Part shown: positions 6,779 to 15,770 of the stretch, one piece after another
Layout: every line of letters begins with the position of its first letter
How positions within the stretch are numbered: the stretch's first letter is position 1
From: Oscillospiraceae bacterium
GTDB taxonomy: Bacteria; Bacillota; Clostridia; Oscillospirales; Oscillospiraceae
Reading direction: 5' to 3'
Assembly (NCBI GenBank): GCA_021200935.1
Contig: JAJQFY010000197.1
Span: 1-34,637, forward strand
Length of the DNA stretch: 34,637 nt
Notes under the pieces: model-generated
The model's database searches: none
What the model was told of the DNA's origin: nothing
Seen by the model: only the letters and a program-made list of their open reading frames with translations
Translations under genes and position numbers: made by a program

Positions 6779-8127
6779 TACAGAACCTTCTCCACCGCTT
6801 CCCGCAGGGTTTTGACCCGAATAAGCTCCATGCCCTCCGGCTTTTTCAGCTCCCCCCGAACACGGGACGGAATGACGCACTGGGTAAAGCCCAACCGTGC
6901 GATTTCGGACAGGCGCTGATCCAGGGCCTGCACGCTGCGGATCTCCCCTGTCAGGCCCACCTCCCCTACGGCGGCCAGCTTGTCCGGCACGGGCATATCC
7001 CGAAAGCTGGAGGCAATGGCAAGACAGGCGGCCAGGTCGGCGGCTGGCTCGTCCAGTGTCAGCCCGCCGACCACATTCATGTAGGCGTCGCAGGCGTTGA
7101 CCCGCATACCGCCCCGCTTTTCCAGCACGGCCAGAAGAAGATAGAGCCGGCTATAATCAAATCCGTTAGAGGTTCGCCTGGCAACGGAAAAGCTGGTGGG
7201 CGTGACCAGGGCCTGCACCTCCGCCAAAATCGGGCGGCTGCCCTCCATGACGCAGGCGACGCAGGTGCCGGGTACGCCTGTGGGCCGCCCGGCCAGCATG
7301 ACCTCCGAGGGGTTCGGTACCTCCCGCAGCCCCTCCCGGCGCATTTCAAAAACGCCGATTTCATTGGTAGAACCAAAGCGGTTTTTGTCCGCCCGCAGGA
7401 TGCGATAGCTCAGGCTGCCGTCCCCCTCGAAATACAGCACACAGTCCACCATATGCTCCAGCACCTTCGGCCCCGCGATAGCGCCCTCTTTATTCACATG
7501 GCCTACCACAAAGGCAGTAAAGCCGGAGGCTTTGGCAAGCTGCATGATCTCCATGGCGCACTGTTTTACCTGGCCCACGCTGCCGGGGGCGGTGTTCAGC
7601 GCCGGGTCGTATATGGTCTGGATGGAGTCCACAATCACAAGCTCCGGGGAAATTTCCTCAATGGCGGCAATGATGTCGTTTATATCTGTTCCCGCCAGGA
7701 TATAAATGCTGTCGTGGCTCACGCCAAGGCGCTCGGCCCGCATTTTAATCTGCCGTTCGCTCTCCTCGCCGGTAACGTATAGTATTCTCTCCTGCTGGGC
7801 AATGGTGCCGCAGGCCTGGAGCAGCAGCGTGGATTTTCCGATGCCCGGCGCGCCGCCAAACAGGACGATGGAACCCCGCACAGCGCCGCCGCCCAGCACC
7901 CGGTCAAGCTCCCGTATGCCGGTGGAAAAGCGTGGGTCGTCCCGGCTGTCCAGCTCGGAAAGGCGCTTGGGCACAGACCGGCGGACGGGACGGGCCTTTG
8001 CCGCCACCTTGGGCGCGGCGGGGGCCTCTGTCATGGTGTTCCATGCCCCGCAGGCGGGACACTGGCCCAGCCAGCGGGGGGTCTCATGGCCGCAGGCGGA
8101 GCAGAAAAAAACAGTTTTCTCTTTCAT
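6778..8127 (-). CDS. radA: DNA repair protein RadA/Sms
   Basis: N-terminal zinc finger FFCSACGHETPRWLGQCPACGAWNT; Walker A GGAPGIGKSTLL; RadA KNRFG motif. Start set at 8127. Confidence 0.96.
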   Translation of the reverse strand: MKEKTVFFCSACGHETPRWLGQCPACGAWNTMTEAPAAPKVAAKARPVRRSVPKRLSELDSRDDPRFSTGIRELDRVLGGGAVRGSIVLFGGAPGIGKSTLLLQACGTIAQQERILYVTGEESERQIKMRAERLGVSHDSIYILAGTDINDIIAAIEEISPELVIVDSIQTIYDPALNTAPGSVGQVKQCAMEIMQLAKASGFTAFVVGHVNKEGAIAGPKVLEHMVDCVLYFEGDGSLSYRILRADKNRFGSTNEIGVFEMRREGLREVPNPSEVMLAGRPTGVPGTCVACVMEGSRPILAEVQALVTPTSFSVARRTSNGFDYSRLYLLLAVLEKRGGMRVNACDAYMNVVGGLTLDEPAADLAACLAIASSFRDMPVPDKLAAVGEVGLTGEIRSVQALDQRLSEIARLGFTQCVIPSRVRGELKKPEGMELIRVKTLREAVEKVL

Positions 8128-8825
8128 GTCATCATTCCTTGTGTATATTGCAGATAGGAGGCCAGGATAACCGCCGCCAGCTCTAAGCGGTATTCCTCGG
8201 TCTTGAGCTTGCTCAAATCCTCCGCGTTCGAGAGAAAGCCGCACTCTACAAGAACTGCTGTGCAGCTCGCCTTTTTCATCAGATAGATGCTGCTGTCGAT
8301 AGGCTCAGCCAGCCGCCGGGTGTTGCTGCATAGCTGCCCGGTCAGGTTTTCCTGTAGGACGGCGGCCAGGGCGTCACTTCCGGCGACGCTGCCATAAAAG
8401 ACCTGGATGCCCCAGGGGGCGGCGGCAGGATAGTTGTTTTGATGGATGCTGACAAGCACGGCCCCGGCGGTGGAGTTGACCAGCGCGGCGCGGGCGTACT
8501 GGTCGGCCCGCTTCATGGCGGCCAGGGTGTCGGCCTCCGCCGGATAGTCTATTTCCGCGCTGTCGCGGGTCATCACCGTGTCCACCCCCCAAAAGGCGGC
8601 CAGCGCCTCCAGCCGCAGGGCAATGTCCAGGTTCAGGTCGCTTTCCAGCGTCCCATCCGCCGCCACGGCGCCGCCGTCCGCGCCGCCGTGGCCCGCGTCG
8701 ATGACCAGCACCGGGGCCGGGGCTTCCGCCTCCGCCGTCTCCGCCTCGGAGGGCTGGGCCAGGACTGCCGCTGTCAGCATAACGATTAGAACTAAGGGAT
8801 ACCACCACTTTATTTTATCAAACAT
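8124..8825 (-). CDS. cwlD: N-acetylmuramoyl-L-alanine amidase (Amidase_3), CwlD-like
   Basis: VLVIDAGHGGADGGAV, SIHQNNY, VLVECGFLSNAEDLSKL; ATGA overlap with radA. Confidence 0.82.
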   Translation of the reverse strand: MFDKIKWWYPLVLIVMLTAAVLAQPSEAETAEAEAPAPVLVIDAGHGGADGGAVAADGTLESDLNLDIALRLEALAAFWGVDTVMTRDSAEIDYPAEADTLAAMKRADQYARAALVNSTAGAVLVSIHQNNYPAAAPWGIQVFYGSVAGSDALAAVLQENLTGQLCSNTRRLAEPIDSSIYLMKKASCTAVLVECGFLSNAEDLSKLKTEEYRLELAAVILASYLQYTQGMMT

Positions 8826-8887
8826 CCGCGCTCCACCTCATTGCGTTCTTGATAACTTATATGAGCCGGAACCCGTATGTATTCAGG

Positions 8888-10079
8888 TTATCTGATGAAC
8901 CGTTCCAGTCGGTTCAGGCCCTCGACGATCTCCTCCATGGCCGAGGCGTAGCACCAGCGCACATAGCCCGGCGCGTCGAAGGCGGCGCCCGGTGTGACAG
9001 CAACGTGTTCCGCCTCCAGCAGCGCCTGGGTAAAATCGGTGTCGTTTTCGATTTTTCGACCCGCCAGGGTTCGGCCAAGCTGGGGCCGCACGTCAATCAG
9101 CAGATAAAACGCCCCCTTGGGAATCGTGCAGGACACGCCCTTCATGCTGTTTAGCCGCTCCACAAGATATTTCCGCCGCTGGTCGTAGCCCTGGCGCATA
9201 CGTTCAACAGCGTCCTGCGGCCCGGAAAAAGCCTCCAGCGCCGCCGCCTGACTGACAGACGGGGGTGCGCCGGTGGATTGGGACAAATACCTACCCGTCC
9301 ATAGCCGCCGCGATGTGCTTTGGAGCCGCCGCGTAGCCTATGCGCCAGCCGGTCATGGCGTAAGCCTTGGACGCGCCGTTAATCAGCACGGTACGCTGAC
9401 AGGCATCCTGGCTCAAGGACGGAAAGCTGACAAGCTCCGCGTCGTCGTACACCAGCTTTCCGTACATCTCATCAGACAGCACATATAAATCGAATTTTTT
9501 GCATACCGCCGCCAGCGCCTCCAGCTCCTCTCTCGTGTAGACAGCGCCGGTGGGATTTCCTGGGTTATTCAAAAGAAACAGCTTTGTCCTGGGGGTAACG
9601 GCAGCCTCAAGCTGACTGGCCGTCAGCTTAAAGCCCTGCTCCTCCGGTGCATAAACAACCACTGGCGTCCCCCCTGCCATGCGAATGGCCTCGTGATAGG
9701 AAACCCAGTAGGGCGCAGGAAGTATGACCTCGTCCCCTTGGTCGAGAAGGCAGCACAGCGCCACATAAATGGCGTGTTTTCCCCCACTGGTGATGATGAT
9801 TTGCCCGCTTTCATAGTCGAGACCGTAGTCCTCCCGCAGTCTTTCGGCAATGGCGGAACGCAGCTCAGGCGTCCCGGATGCGGGTGTATATTTTGTGAAT
9901 CCTTCCTGAATGGCCTGTATACCCGCCTGGCATATGTTGTCCGGCGTGGGCCAGTCCGGCTCCCCGCCGCCGAAGCTGAATACCTCCTCCCCGGCGGCGC
10001 GCATTTGCTTCACGGCGGCGTTTACCGCCATCGTGGCCGAGGGCTTGAGGGAGGAAGCAATTTTGGATAAAGCTCTCAT
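8888..10079 (-). pseudogene. Class I pyridoxal-phosphate aminotransferase (aspartate aminotransferase-like), disrupted by a frameshift at about 9288-9295
   Basis: Two adjacent ORFs (9291..10079 and 8888..9286) form one protein: PLP lysine motif INGASKAYAMTGWRIGYAAAPKHIAAAMDG | SQSTGAPPSVSQAAALEAF. Confidence 0.85.
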
Positions 10080-10120
10080 TTTTTGTCTCCTTGTACTTCT
10101 GTCGTAATTCTTTTTCCCTC

Positions 10121-10150
10121 ATTATACCCCTTATTCCCACCGGGGCGCAA
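10121..10150 (-). promoter_or_regulatory. Putative sigma-A promoter of the aminotransferase
   Basis: TTGCGC (10150-10145), 18 nt, TATAAT (10126-10121). Confidence 0.45.
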
Positions 10151-10171
10151 CTGTTTTCGCGCAAAACACCC

Positions 10172-10211
10172 GGCGGCTGCGCGGGAGAGACGTCGTCCCG
10201 GCGCAGCCGCC
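10172..10211. terminator. Strong GC-rich hairpin 3' of spoIVA
   Basis: ggcggctgcgc (10172-10182) / gcgcagccgcc (10201-10211) with further inner pairing. Confidence 0.65.
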
Positions 10212-10227
10212 TTTGGCGCTGCTTCTG

Positions 10228-11700
10228 CTATATGATGATGCAGATAAGGCTGTACCCGCCGTCGTTTACAAGGCGCTGTATGGTGGTGCGAAGGCGGTTT
10301 CGGATATTGTTCGGCATACGGTGGAGCTTGGTGGTCAGGCCGTCCTCGGCGATATCGTACAGAGACTTTCCAAAGATGTTGGATTCCCAAATACGATTGA
10401 TATCTCCGTCAAAGCCCTGAAGCAGAAAGCTGACAATCTGCTCACTGGCCTTCTCCCCGCCCACGGCGGGGGACACCTCCGTTTCCACCTGGGTCTGGAA
10501 AAGATGGATGGCCGGGGCGCTGGCTTTGAGCCGGACGCTGTATTTTCCGCCCCGGCTGATGATTTTCGGCTCCTCCAGCACCATGTCCTCCGGGCCGGGC
10601 ATAATGACGCCGTAGCCCGTTTCCCGCGCCTGGGTCAGGGCCTCGTGTACATGTTCATACTCCTGCTTCAGGGCTTTCAGTGACCGCAGCAGCTCCATCA
10701 GATCCCCGTCGTCCTGGATCTCATAGCCTGACTGTTCGCTGACAGTGCGGTAATACAGGCTGCTTTTCAGCTCCACCACAGCGCTGGCCGTACCGATTCC
10801 GGCCTGCACCCCGGATATCCGGGTCTCGCTGACAAGCTCGCTCTGGCCAATGCTGTCAAGGCAGGCATAGGCGTCCTGCAGCACGGAAATTTTTGTGCCG
10901 GCGTCCAGAAGGAGGCTGTACAGGGACTGCTTCAGCTCGTTGTCCTCCGGCAGGGCCTCCGCCCAGGCAGGCAGCCAGACCGAAAGCTCGTTGAGAGGAA
11001 ACTGGAACAGCACCGCCTTCATAACTGCGTGTATCTCAGCGTCCGTCAGCTCCTGGCAGTTCAAAGCCATGCAGGGAACACCGTACCTTCTGCCCAGCTC
11101 CGCCGCAAGGGAGACCGCGCCTTCCGATTCCGGCACGGCGGAGTTTAAAATCACGGCAAAGGGCTTGCCGATGCTTTGCAGCTCCCGAATGACCCGCTCC
11201 TCCGCGGCGGCGTAATTTTCCCTGGGAATGTCTCCAAAGCTGCCGTCGGTGGTGATAACAAGGCCGATGGTGGAGTGTTCCCCAATGACCTTGTGGGTTC
11301 CCTCCTCCGCCGCCTGGGTCATGGGTATCTCGTGGTCGTACCACGGGGTCGTCACCATTCGCTCGGCGCCGTCCTCATACAGGCCCTCCGCCCCAGGCAC
11401 CATATAGCCGACACAGTCGATGAGCCGCACGGAGGCGGAGGTTTCCGACCCAAGAGAGATGTCAACGGCCTCCTCCGGCACAAATTTGGGTTCCGCCGTC
11501 ATAATGGTGCGGCCAGAGCCGGATTGGGGCAGCTCATCCCGCGCCCGCTCCTTGCGGTATACGTTCTCAATATTGGGGATGACCTGCGTTTCCATAAAGC
11601 GCTTGATAAAGGTCGATTTCCCCGTCCGCACAGGCCCAACAACACCGAGATATATGTCGCCGTCCGTCCTGCGGGCAATATCCTCATAGATTCTGTCCAC
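10228..11700 (-). CDS. spoIVA: Stage IV sporulation protein A; GTG start proposed at 11700
   Basis: DRIYEDIARRTDGDIYLGVVGPVRTGKSTFIKRFMETQVIPNI...RARDELPQSGSGRTIMTAEPKFVPEEAVDI. SD GGAGGG lies 7-8 nt before the GTG; the ATG at 11715 overlaps that SD. Confidence 0.95.
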   Translation of the reverse strand: MDRIYEDIARRTDGDIYLGVVGPVRTGKSTFIKRFMETQVIPNIENVYRKERARDELPQSGSGRTIMTAEPKFVPEEAVDISLGSETSASVRLIDCVGYMVPGAEGLYEDGAERMVTTPWYDHEIPMTQAAEEGTHKVIGEHSTIGLVITTDGSFGDIPRENYAAAEERVIRELQSIGKPFAVILNSAVPESEGAVSLAAELGRRYGVPCMALNCQELTDAEIHAVMKAVLFQFPLNELSVWLPAWAEALPEDNELKQSLYSLLLDAGTKISVLQDAYACLDSIGQSELVSETRISGVQAGIGTASAVVELKSSLYYRTVSEQSGYEIQDDGDLMELLRSLKALKQEYEHVHEALTQARETGYGVIMPGPEDMVLEEPKIISRGGKYSVRLKASAPAIHLFQTQVETEVSPAVGGEKASEQIVSFLLQGFDGDINRIWESNIFGKSLYDIAEDGLTTKLHRMPNNIRNRLRTTIQRLVNDGGYSLICIII

Positions 11701-11706
11701 AAATAA

Positions 11707-11748
11707 TCCCTCCATGGCGTGTTTGGTTCATCATACGCCGTGGAGGGA
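11707..11748 (-). other. Hairpin sequestering the spoIVA SD
   Basis: tccctcca (11707-11714) / tggaggga (11741-11748), inner ggcg/cgcc (11716-11719 / 11736-11739), 16-nt loop. Confidence 0.65.
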
Positions 11749-11774
11749 GCTTTTATGACGGGGTTTGTAGATGT

Positions 11775-13208
11775 TTAATAAAATTGGGCCGTCTGCCCGT
11801 GGGATTTGGCAATGTGAACCTCCAGCCCCGGAAACGCCTCCCGGAGCCAATCCGCCAGGACGGGAACGACCACGTTTTCCGTGCAGAAATGGTCGGCGTC
11901 AATCAGGTTTATGCCCAGGTGCTTCGCCTCTAAAAACTGGTCGTATTTCACGTCGGCGGTAACATAGGTGTCGCATCCGGCCTGGTGCGCCAAACCAATC
12001 TCACCGCCGCCGGAGCCGCCGCACACGGCCAGCCGCTTCACAGGCCGTCCGGCGTCGTGATACCGCAGGCCATGGGAGGCCAGGGCGGATTTTACCAGCG
12101 GCAGGAATTGAGAAAAGGGCATCTCCCCTGCCAGCTCGCCCACCCGTCCAATGCCGGACGCCGGGTCAAGCTGGCCGGTGACGCGCCCGCCCAGCGCGGC
12201 CATCAGCGCGTCGTTCACGCCGCCCTCCGCCGCGTCCAGGTTTGTGTGCATACAAATGGCCGCTATGTGATTTTCCGCCAGGGTCAGGGCCCGGCATCCT
12301 GTCCAGGTGCCGTCTGTCACGGATTTCAAATCGAAAAACAGCGGGTGGTGGCTGACGATCAGCTCCGCGCCCATGGCAGCCGCCTCGTCTATCACCTCGT
12401 CCACAATGTCCAGCGCCGTCAGCACCCGATGTACCTCCCGGCTCCCCCGGCCCACCAATAGTCCTACATTGTCAAAATCCAGCTTTTGCTCCACCGGGGC
12501 CTTCTGTGCCAAAAAGGAAAAAATTTCCTGTACCGTTGTCATGGGCATACGCCTCCTTTTCATGGCTTGCAGTTCGTTTAATATCTCTGCCGCTCTGTCG
12601 TCATAGGGGGCAGCCTGAGCCATCCGGGCGGTCAGACCGGCCAGGTATTCGTCAAAAAGCGGGTCGCCGCCAACCTGCCCATACAGGCCGGTATAAAGCT
12701 CTGCCTGGGAATAGGCCGGGGAATCGCCGCCGCGCACGGTCAGGACAGGATAAAGCCGCCCGGCATCCCGCACCAGCCGCTCGGAAATGACGGCGTAGCC
12801 GTTTTCCGCCAGGAATCTCCGCAGCTCCGCCTGCTTGGTCTGAGGCTCCAGAACCAACAGCGTCCCATGCTTTGTCCAGGGGGCGGCGGACAGGATGGAT
12901 ACCATGGTCTCCCCGCCCATTCCGGCAATAACGACCGTGTCCCCATCCTCCGGCCCCAGGCCGGATAGACCGTCCGTCAGCCGCAGGGAAACCCGGCTCT
13001 CCATGCCTGTCTGGGCCACCAGCGCCGCCGCGCCCTCCAAAGGGCCGGAGCGCAGATCGGCTGCAATCACACGGCTGGCCCGGCCCGTCTGCGCCAGCCA
13101 GACAGGAAGGCGGGCGTGGTCTGTTCCTACGTCAATGACGCAGGCCCCCGGCGGCACAGCCTGGGCAACCGCCGCTAGACGGGGAGACAGATGTATTGTC
13201 ATATCCAT
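11775..13208 (-). CDS. In-frame fusion of tRNA (adenine22-N1)-methyltransferase (TrmK) and a NIF3/YqfO family protein
   Basis: N-terminal TrmK: CVIDVGTDHARLPVWLA...VVIAGMGGETMVSIL...LEPQTKQAELRRFL. C-terminal NIF3: DNVGLLVG, LIVSHHPLFFDL, AICMHTNLDAAEGGVND, DADHFCTENVVVPVL. Confidence 0.9.
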   Translation of the reverse strand: MDMTIHLSPRLAAVAQAVPPGACVIDVGTDHARLPVWLAQTGRASRVIAADLRSGPLEGAAALVAQTGMESRVSLRLTDGLSGLGPEDGDTVVIAGMGGETMVSILSAAPWTKHGTLLVLEPQTKQAELRRFLAENGYAVISERLVRDAGRLYPVLTVRGGDSPAYSQAELYTGLYGQVGGDPLFDEYLAGLTARMAQAAPYDDRAAEILNELQAMKRRRMPMTTVQEIFSFLAQKAPVEQKLDFDNVGLLVGRGSREVHRVLTALDIVDEVIDEAAAMGAELIVSHHPLFFDLKSVTDGTWTGCRALTLAENHIAAICMHTNLDAAEGGVNDALMAALGGRVTGQLDPASGIGRVGELAGEMPFSQFLPLVKSALASHGLRYHDAGRPVKRLAVCGGSGGGEIGLAHQAGCDTYVTADVKYDQFLEAKHLGINLIDADHFCTENVVVPVLADWLREAFPGLEVHIAKSHGQTAQFY

Positions 13209-13249
13209 AAAAGCGGCAGGCGGCGGGGAATCCCCGCCGCCATCATCTG

Positions 13250-13456
13250 TCAGGCGTGAGCGGCAATGAAGTCGTTGACCTCATTGACAAAGCCGTCCAC
13301 CTCTACCCCGTGTACCAGGCAGGCCTGCTCAATGCTCTCACCCGTGGCATAGGCACAGCCCAGGCAGTGCATCCCAATGCGCTCAAACAGCGGCTGGGTG
13401 GCCGGGGCGTTGAGCATTACGTCATAGACAATCGTATCTTTTGTGACCTCATACAT
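13250..13456 (-). CDS. DUF1858 domain-containing protein
   Basis: 68 aa; TIVYDVMLNAPATQPLFERIGMHCLGCAYATGESIEQAC. Confidence 0.88.
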   Translation of the reverse strand: MYEVTKDTIVYDVMLNAPATQPLFERIGMHCLGCAYATGESIEQACLVHGVEVDGFVNEVNDFIAAHA

Positions 13457-13491
13457 AATAGAGACCCTCCAATTTCATAGTGATTGAGTCT

Positions 13492-13520
13492 ATTATACCC
13501 ATTCCTATACGAGATTTCAA
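13492..13520 (-). promoter_or_regulatory. Sigma-A promoter of the DUF1858 gene
   Basis: TTGAAA (13520-13515), 17 nt, TATAAT (13497-13492). Confidence 0.65.
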
Positions 13521-13613
13521 CATAAAATTCATGCGGACGTCAAATCCATTTTTTAACAAAATCTCATTTCGTAAAATGCCCGCGAAATGGATAAATTGCC
13601 CTCCACTGCACAT

Positions 13614-13647
13614 AAAAAGAGGCTGCGGCAAACGCAGCCTCTTTTTT
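13614..13647. terminator. Rho-independent terminator with T-runs on both strands
   Basis: aaaaagaggctgcg-gcaaa-cgcagcctctttttt. Confidence 0.9.
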
Positions 13648-13657
13648 AAGGGCAATT

Positions 13658-13939
13658 TTACATCTCACCGGCACGCATACGGGCAAAGCACTCGCTGCAA
13701 TATACGGGGCGATCACTCTTCGGCTCGAAGGGGACGCGGGCCTCCCCGCCGCAGGCGGCGCAGGTAGCGGTGAAATACTCACGGGGGCCACGGGAAGCCG
13801 CCTTGCGGGCGTCCCGGCAGGCTTTGCAGCGCTGAGGCTCGTTCTGGAAGCCGCGCTCTGCGTAAAACTCCTGCTCACCGGCGGTGAACACAAATTCCTG
13901 GCCACATTCCTTGCATACAAGGGTCTTGTCTTGGTACAT
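13658..13939 (-). CDS. Zinc-ribbon CxxC-x17-CxxC motif protein
   Basis: MYQDKTLVCKECGQEFVFTAGEQEFYAERGFQNEPQRCKACRDARK...CAACGGEARVPFEPKSDRPVYCSECFARM. Confidence 0.85.
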   Translation of the reverse strand: MYQDKTLVCKECGQEFVFTAGEQEFYAERGFQNEPQRCKACRDARKAASRGPREYFTATCAACGGEARVPFEPKSDRPVYCSECFARMRAGEM

Positions 13940-13989
13940 TTTTGATCCTCTCTTTAGAAAATTTTCCCTAATGGGCAATATATTTGCGA

Positions 13990-14598
13990 TCAGCTTACGC
14001 TGTTCTCGCCTGAGGAGAGCTTTGCCAGCTTGCGCCTTATGCGCTGGATGGCGTTGTCTACCGCTTTTACATCCCGGCCTGAACGAGCGGCCATTTCCTC
14101 ATAGGACAGACCGTCCAGGTATAAATCTAAAATCTGCGCCTCAAACCGTGACAGGCGCCGGGAATAAGCGGCGATAAATTCTTTTTCGGTCTCTCTTGCT
14201 AGAACCTGCTCCTCAGGACTTTGCTGGAAATAGTGGACACCAAGGGACTGGGATTCATCTGAGAGGACTACGTCTAGGGGTAAGCCGTCGTTCAGCGGGG
14301 CGTGCTTCATTCGGCCCGCACTGCGGACAGCGGATTTTATACGGTTCTGAATACAACTTTGAGCATAGGCCCGGAAGGCCGAACCCTTTTGCGGGTCATA
14401 CCCGCGAATGGCGGACAGCAGGCCCAGCATCCCTTCCTGGATGAGATCCTCGCCATCGCCCCCGATTAGAAAATAAGGTCTCGCGCAGGCGCGCACCAGC
14501 CGAACATACCGTTCCGCCAGCGCTTCTTCCGCCCCGCTCTGCTGTGTGCGGGCAAGTGCCTGGAGCTCTTCATCCGAGGTTTTTTCGTATTTCTTCAT
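13990..14598 (-). CDS. sigH: RNA polymerase sigma-H-like (sporulation) sigma factor
   Basis: YFLIGGDGEDLIQEGMLGLLSAIRGYDPQKGSAFRAYAQSCIQNRIKSAVRSAGR; C-terminal HTH. Start set at 14598. Confidence 0.8.
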   Translation of the reverse strand: MKKYEKTSDEELQALARTQQSGAEEALAERYVRLVRACARPYFLIGGDGEDLIQEGMLGLLSAIRGYDPQKGSAFRAYAQSCIQNRIKSAVRSAGRMKHAPLNDGLPLDVVLSDESQSLGVHYFQQSPEEQVLARETEKEFIAAYSRRLSRFEAQILDLYLDGLSYEEMAARSGRDVKAVDNAIQRIRRKLAKLSSGENSVS

Positions 14599-14619
14599 TA
14601 TTATGTCATTATGTGTACA

Positions 14620-14647
14620 ATTATATAACACCGCACCAGGAAGTCAA
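14620..14647 (-). promoter_or_regulatory. Sigma-A promoter of the sigH-like gene
   Basis: TTGACT (14647-14642), 16 nt, TATAAT (14625-14620). Confidence 0.65.
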
Positions 14648-14720
14648 GTCTTTTTTCTAAAAAATTTACAAATTTGCTAAAAAAATGTCCTGATTTTCCC
14701 TCAAGCAGGGGGTAAAACGG

Positions 14721-15758
14721 CTACATATCCAGCTCCTGCTGGCCCAAATAGGCGATGCCCAGATGGTCGTAAGCCTTTTTGGTGACGCAGCGGCCCCGCA
14801 TGGTGCGGGTCAGGAATCCCTGCTGGAGCAAAAACGGCTCATAGACATCCTCCAGGGTGACGGCCTCCTCGTTGATGGTGGCCGCCAGCGCCTCCAGTCC
14901 CACCGGCCCGCCGTTATACAGCTCGATAATGCTGCGAAGCATCCGCCGGTCAATGTTGTCAAGCCCGGCCTTGTCCACCTCCAGGCGGAGAAGGGCCTCC
15001 TCGGCGATGGCCTTGGTAATAACCCCTGTCCCCTTCACCTGCGCGAAATCCCGCACCCGGCGGAGCATACGGTTGGCGATACGGGGCGTCCCCCGGCTGC
15101 GGGAGGCAATCTCAATCGCGCCGTCTGGCTCGATCTCAATTTCCAATATGGCGGCGCTTCGCTCTATAATGCGGCGCAGCTCCTCCGTGCTGTAAAGCTC
15201 CAGCCGCAGATTGACCCCAAAGCGATCCCGCAGCGGGGCAGAAAGCTGACCTGAACGGGTGGTGGCCCCAATCAGGGTAAAATGGGGCAGGTCAAGGCGT
15301 ATGGAGTTGGCGGAGGGGCCTTTCCCCAGAATGATGTCAATGGCATAATCCTCCATGGCGGGGTACAAAATCTCCTCCACGGAGCGGTTCAGCCGGTGTA
15401 TTTCGTCCAGAAATAAAATATCGTTTTCCTGTAAATTGGTCAGCAGCGCGACCAGATCCCCCGGCTTTTCAATGGCTGGGCCGGAGGTGATACGCATATT
15501 GACGCCCATTTCGTTCGCTATAACACCGGCCAGGGTGGTCTTTCCCAGGCCCGGCGGGCCGTGGAGCAGGACGTGATCCAGCGGCTCGTTTCGCATTTTG
15601 GCGGCCTGAATAAACACCGCGAGATTCTCCTTAGCCTTTTCCTGGCCGGTGTAGTCCGCCAGGTATTTTGGCCGCAGCGAAGCCTCCGCCGCATCCTCCG
15701 GCAGGGAGGCGGCTGTGGTGACGAGTTCAGGCGCATCGCCGGAAAAGCTGATACTCAA
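14721..15758 (-). CDS. ruvB: Holliday junction DNA helicase RuvB
   Basis: [52 protein letters not shown]. Confidence 0.98.
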   Translation of the reverse strand: MSISFSGDAPELVTTAASLPEDAAEASLRPKYLADYTGQEKAKENLAVFIQAAKMRNEPLDHVLLHGPPGLGKTTLAGVIANEMGVNMRITSGPAIEKPGDLVALLTNLQENDILFLDEIHRLNRSVEEILYPAMEDYAIDIILGKGPSANSIRLDLPHFTLIGATTRSGQLSAPLRDRFGVNLRLELYSTEELRRIIERSAAILEIEIEPDGAIEIASRSRGTPRIANRMLRRVRDFAQVKGTGVITKAIAEEALLRLEVDKAGLDNIDRRMLRSIIELYNGGPVGLEALAATINEEAVTLEDVYEPFLLQQGFLTRTMRGRCVTKKAYDHLGIAYLGQQELDM

Positions 15759-15770
15759 GGCGCTCCCCCC

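Noticed and set aside
6688-7782. 364-aa plus-strand ORF
   Set aside because: Antisense to radA; shadow ORF.
9288-9295. Programmed +1 frameshift at GGG-TAG-G in the aminotransferase
   Set aside because: No internal SD or RF2-like slippery context (CUU UGA), and bypassing the extra base leaves one surplus residue; a GGTA duplication explains it better.
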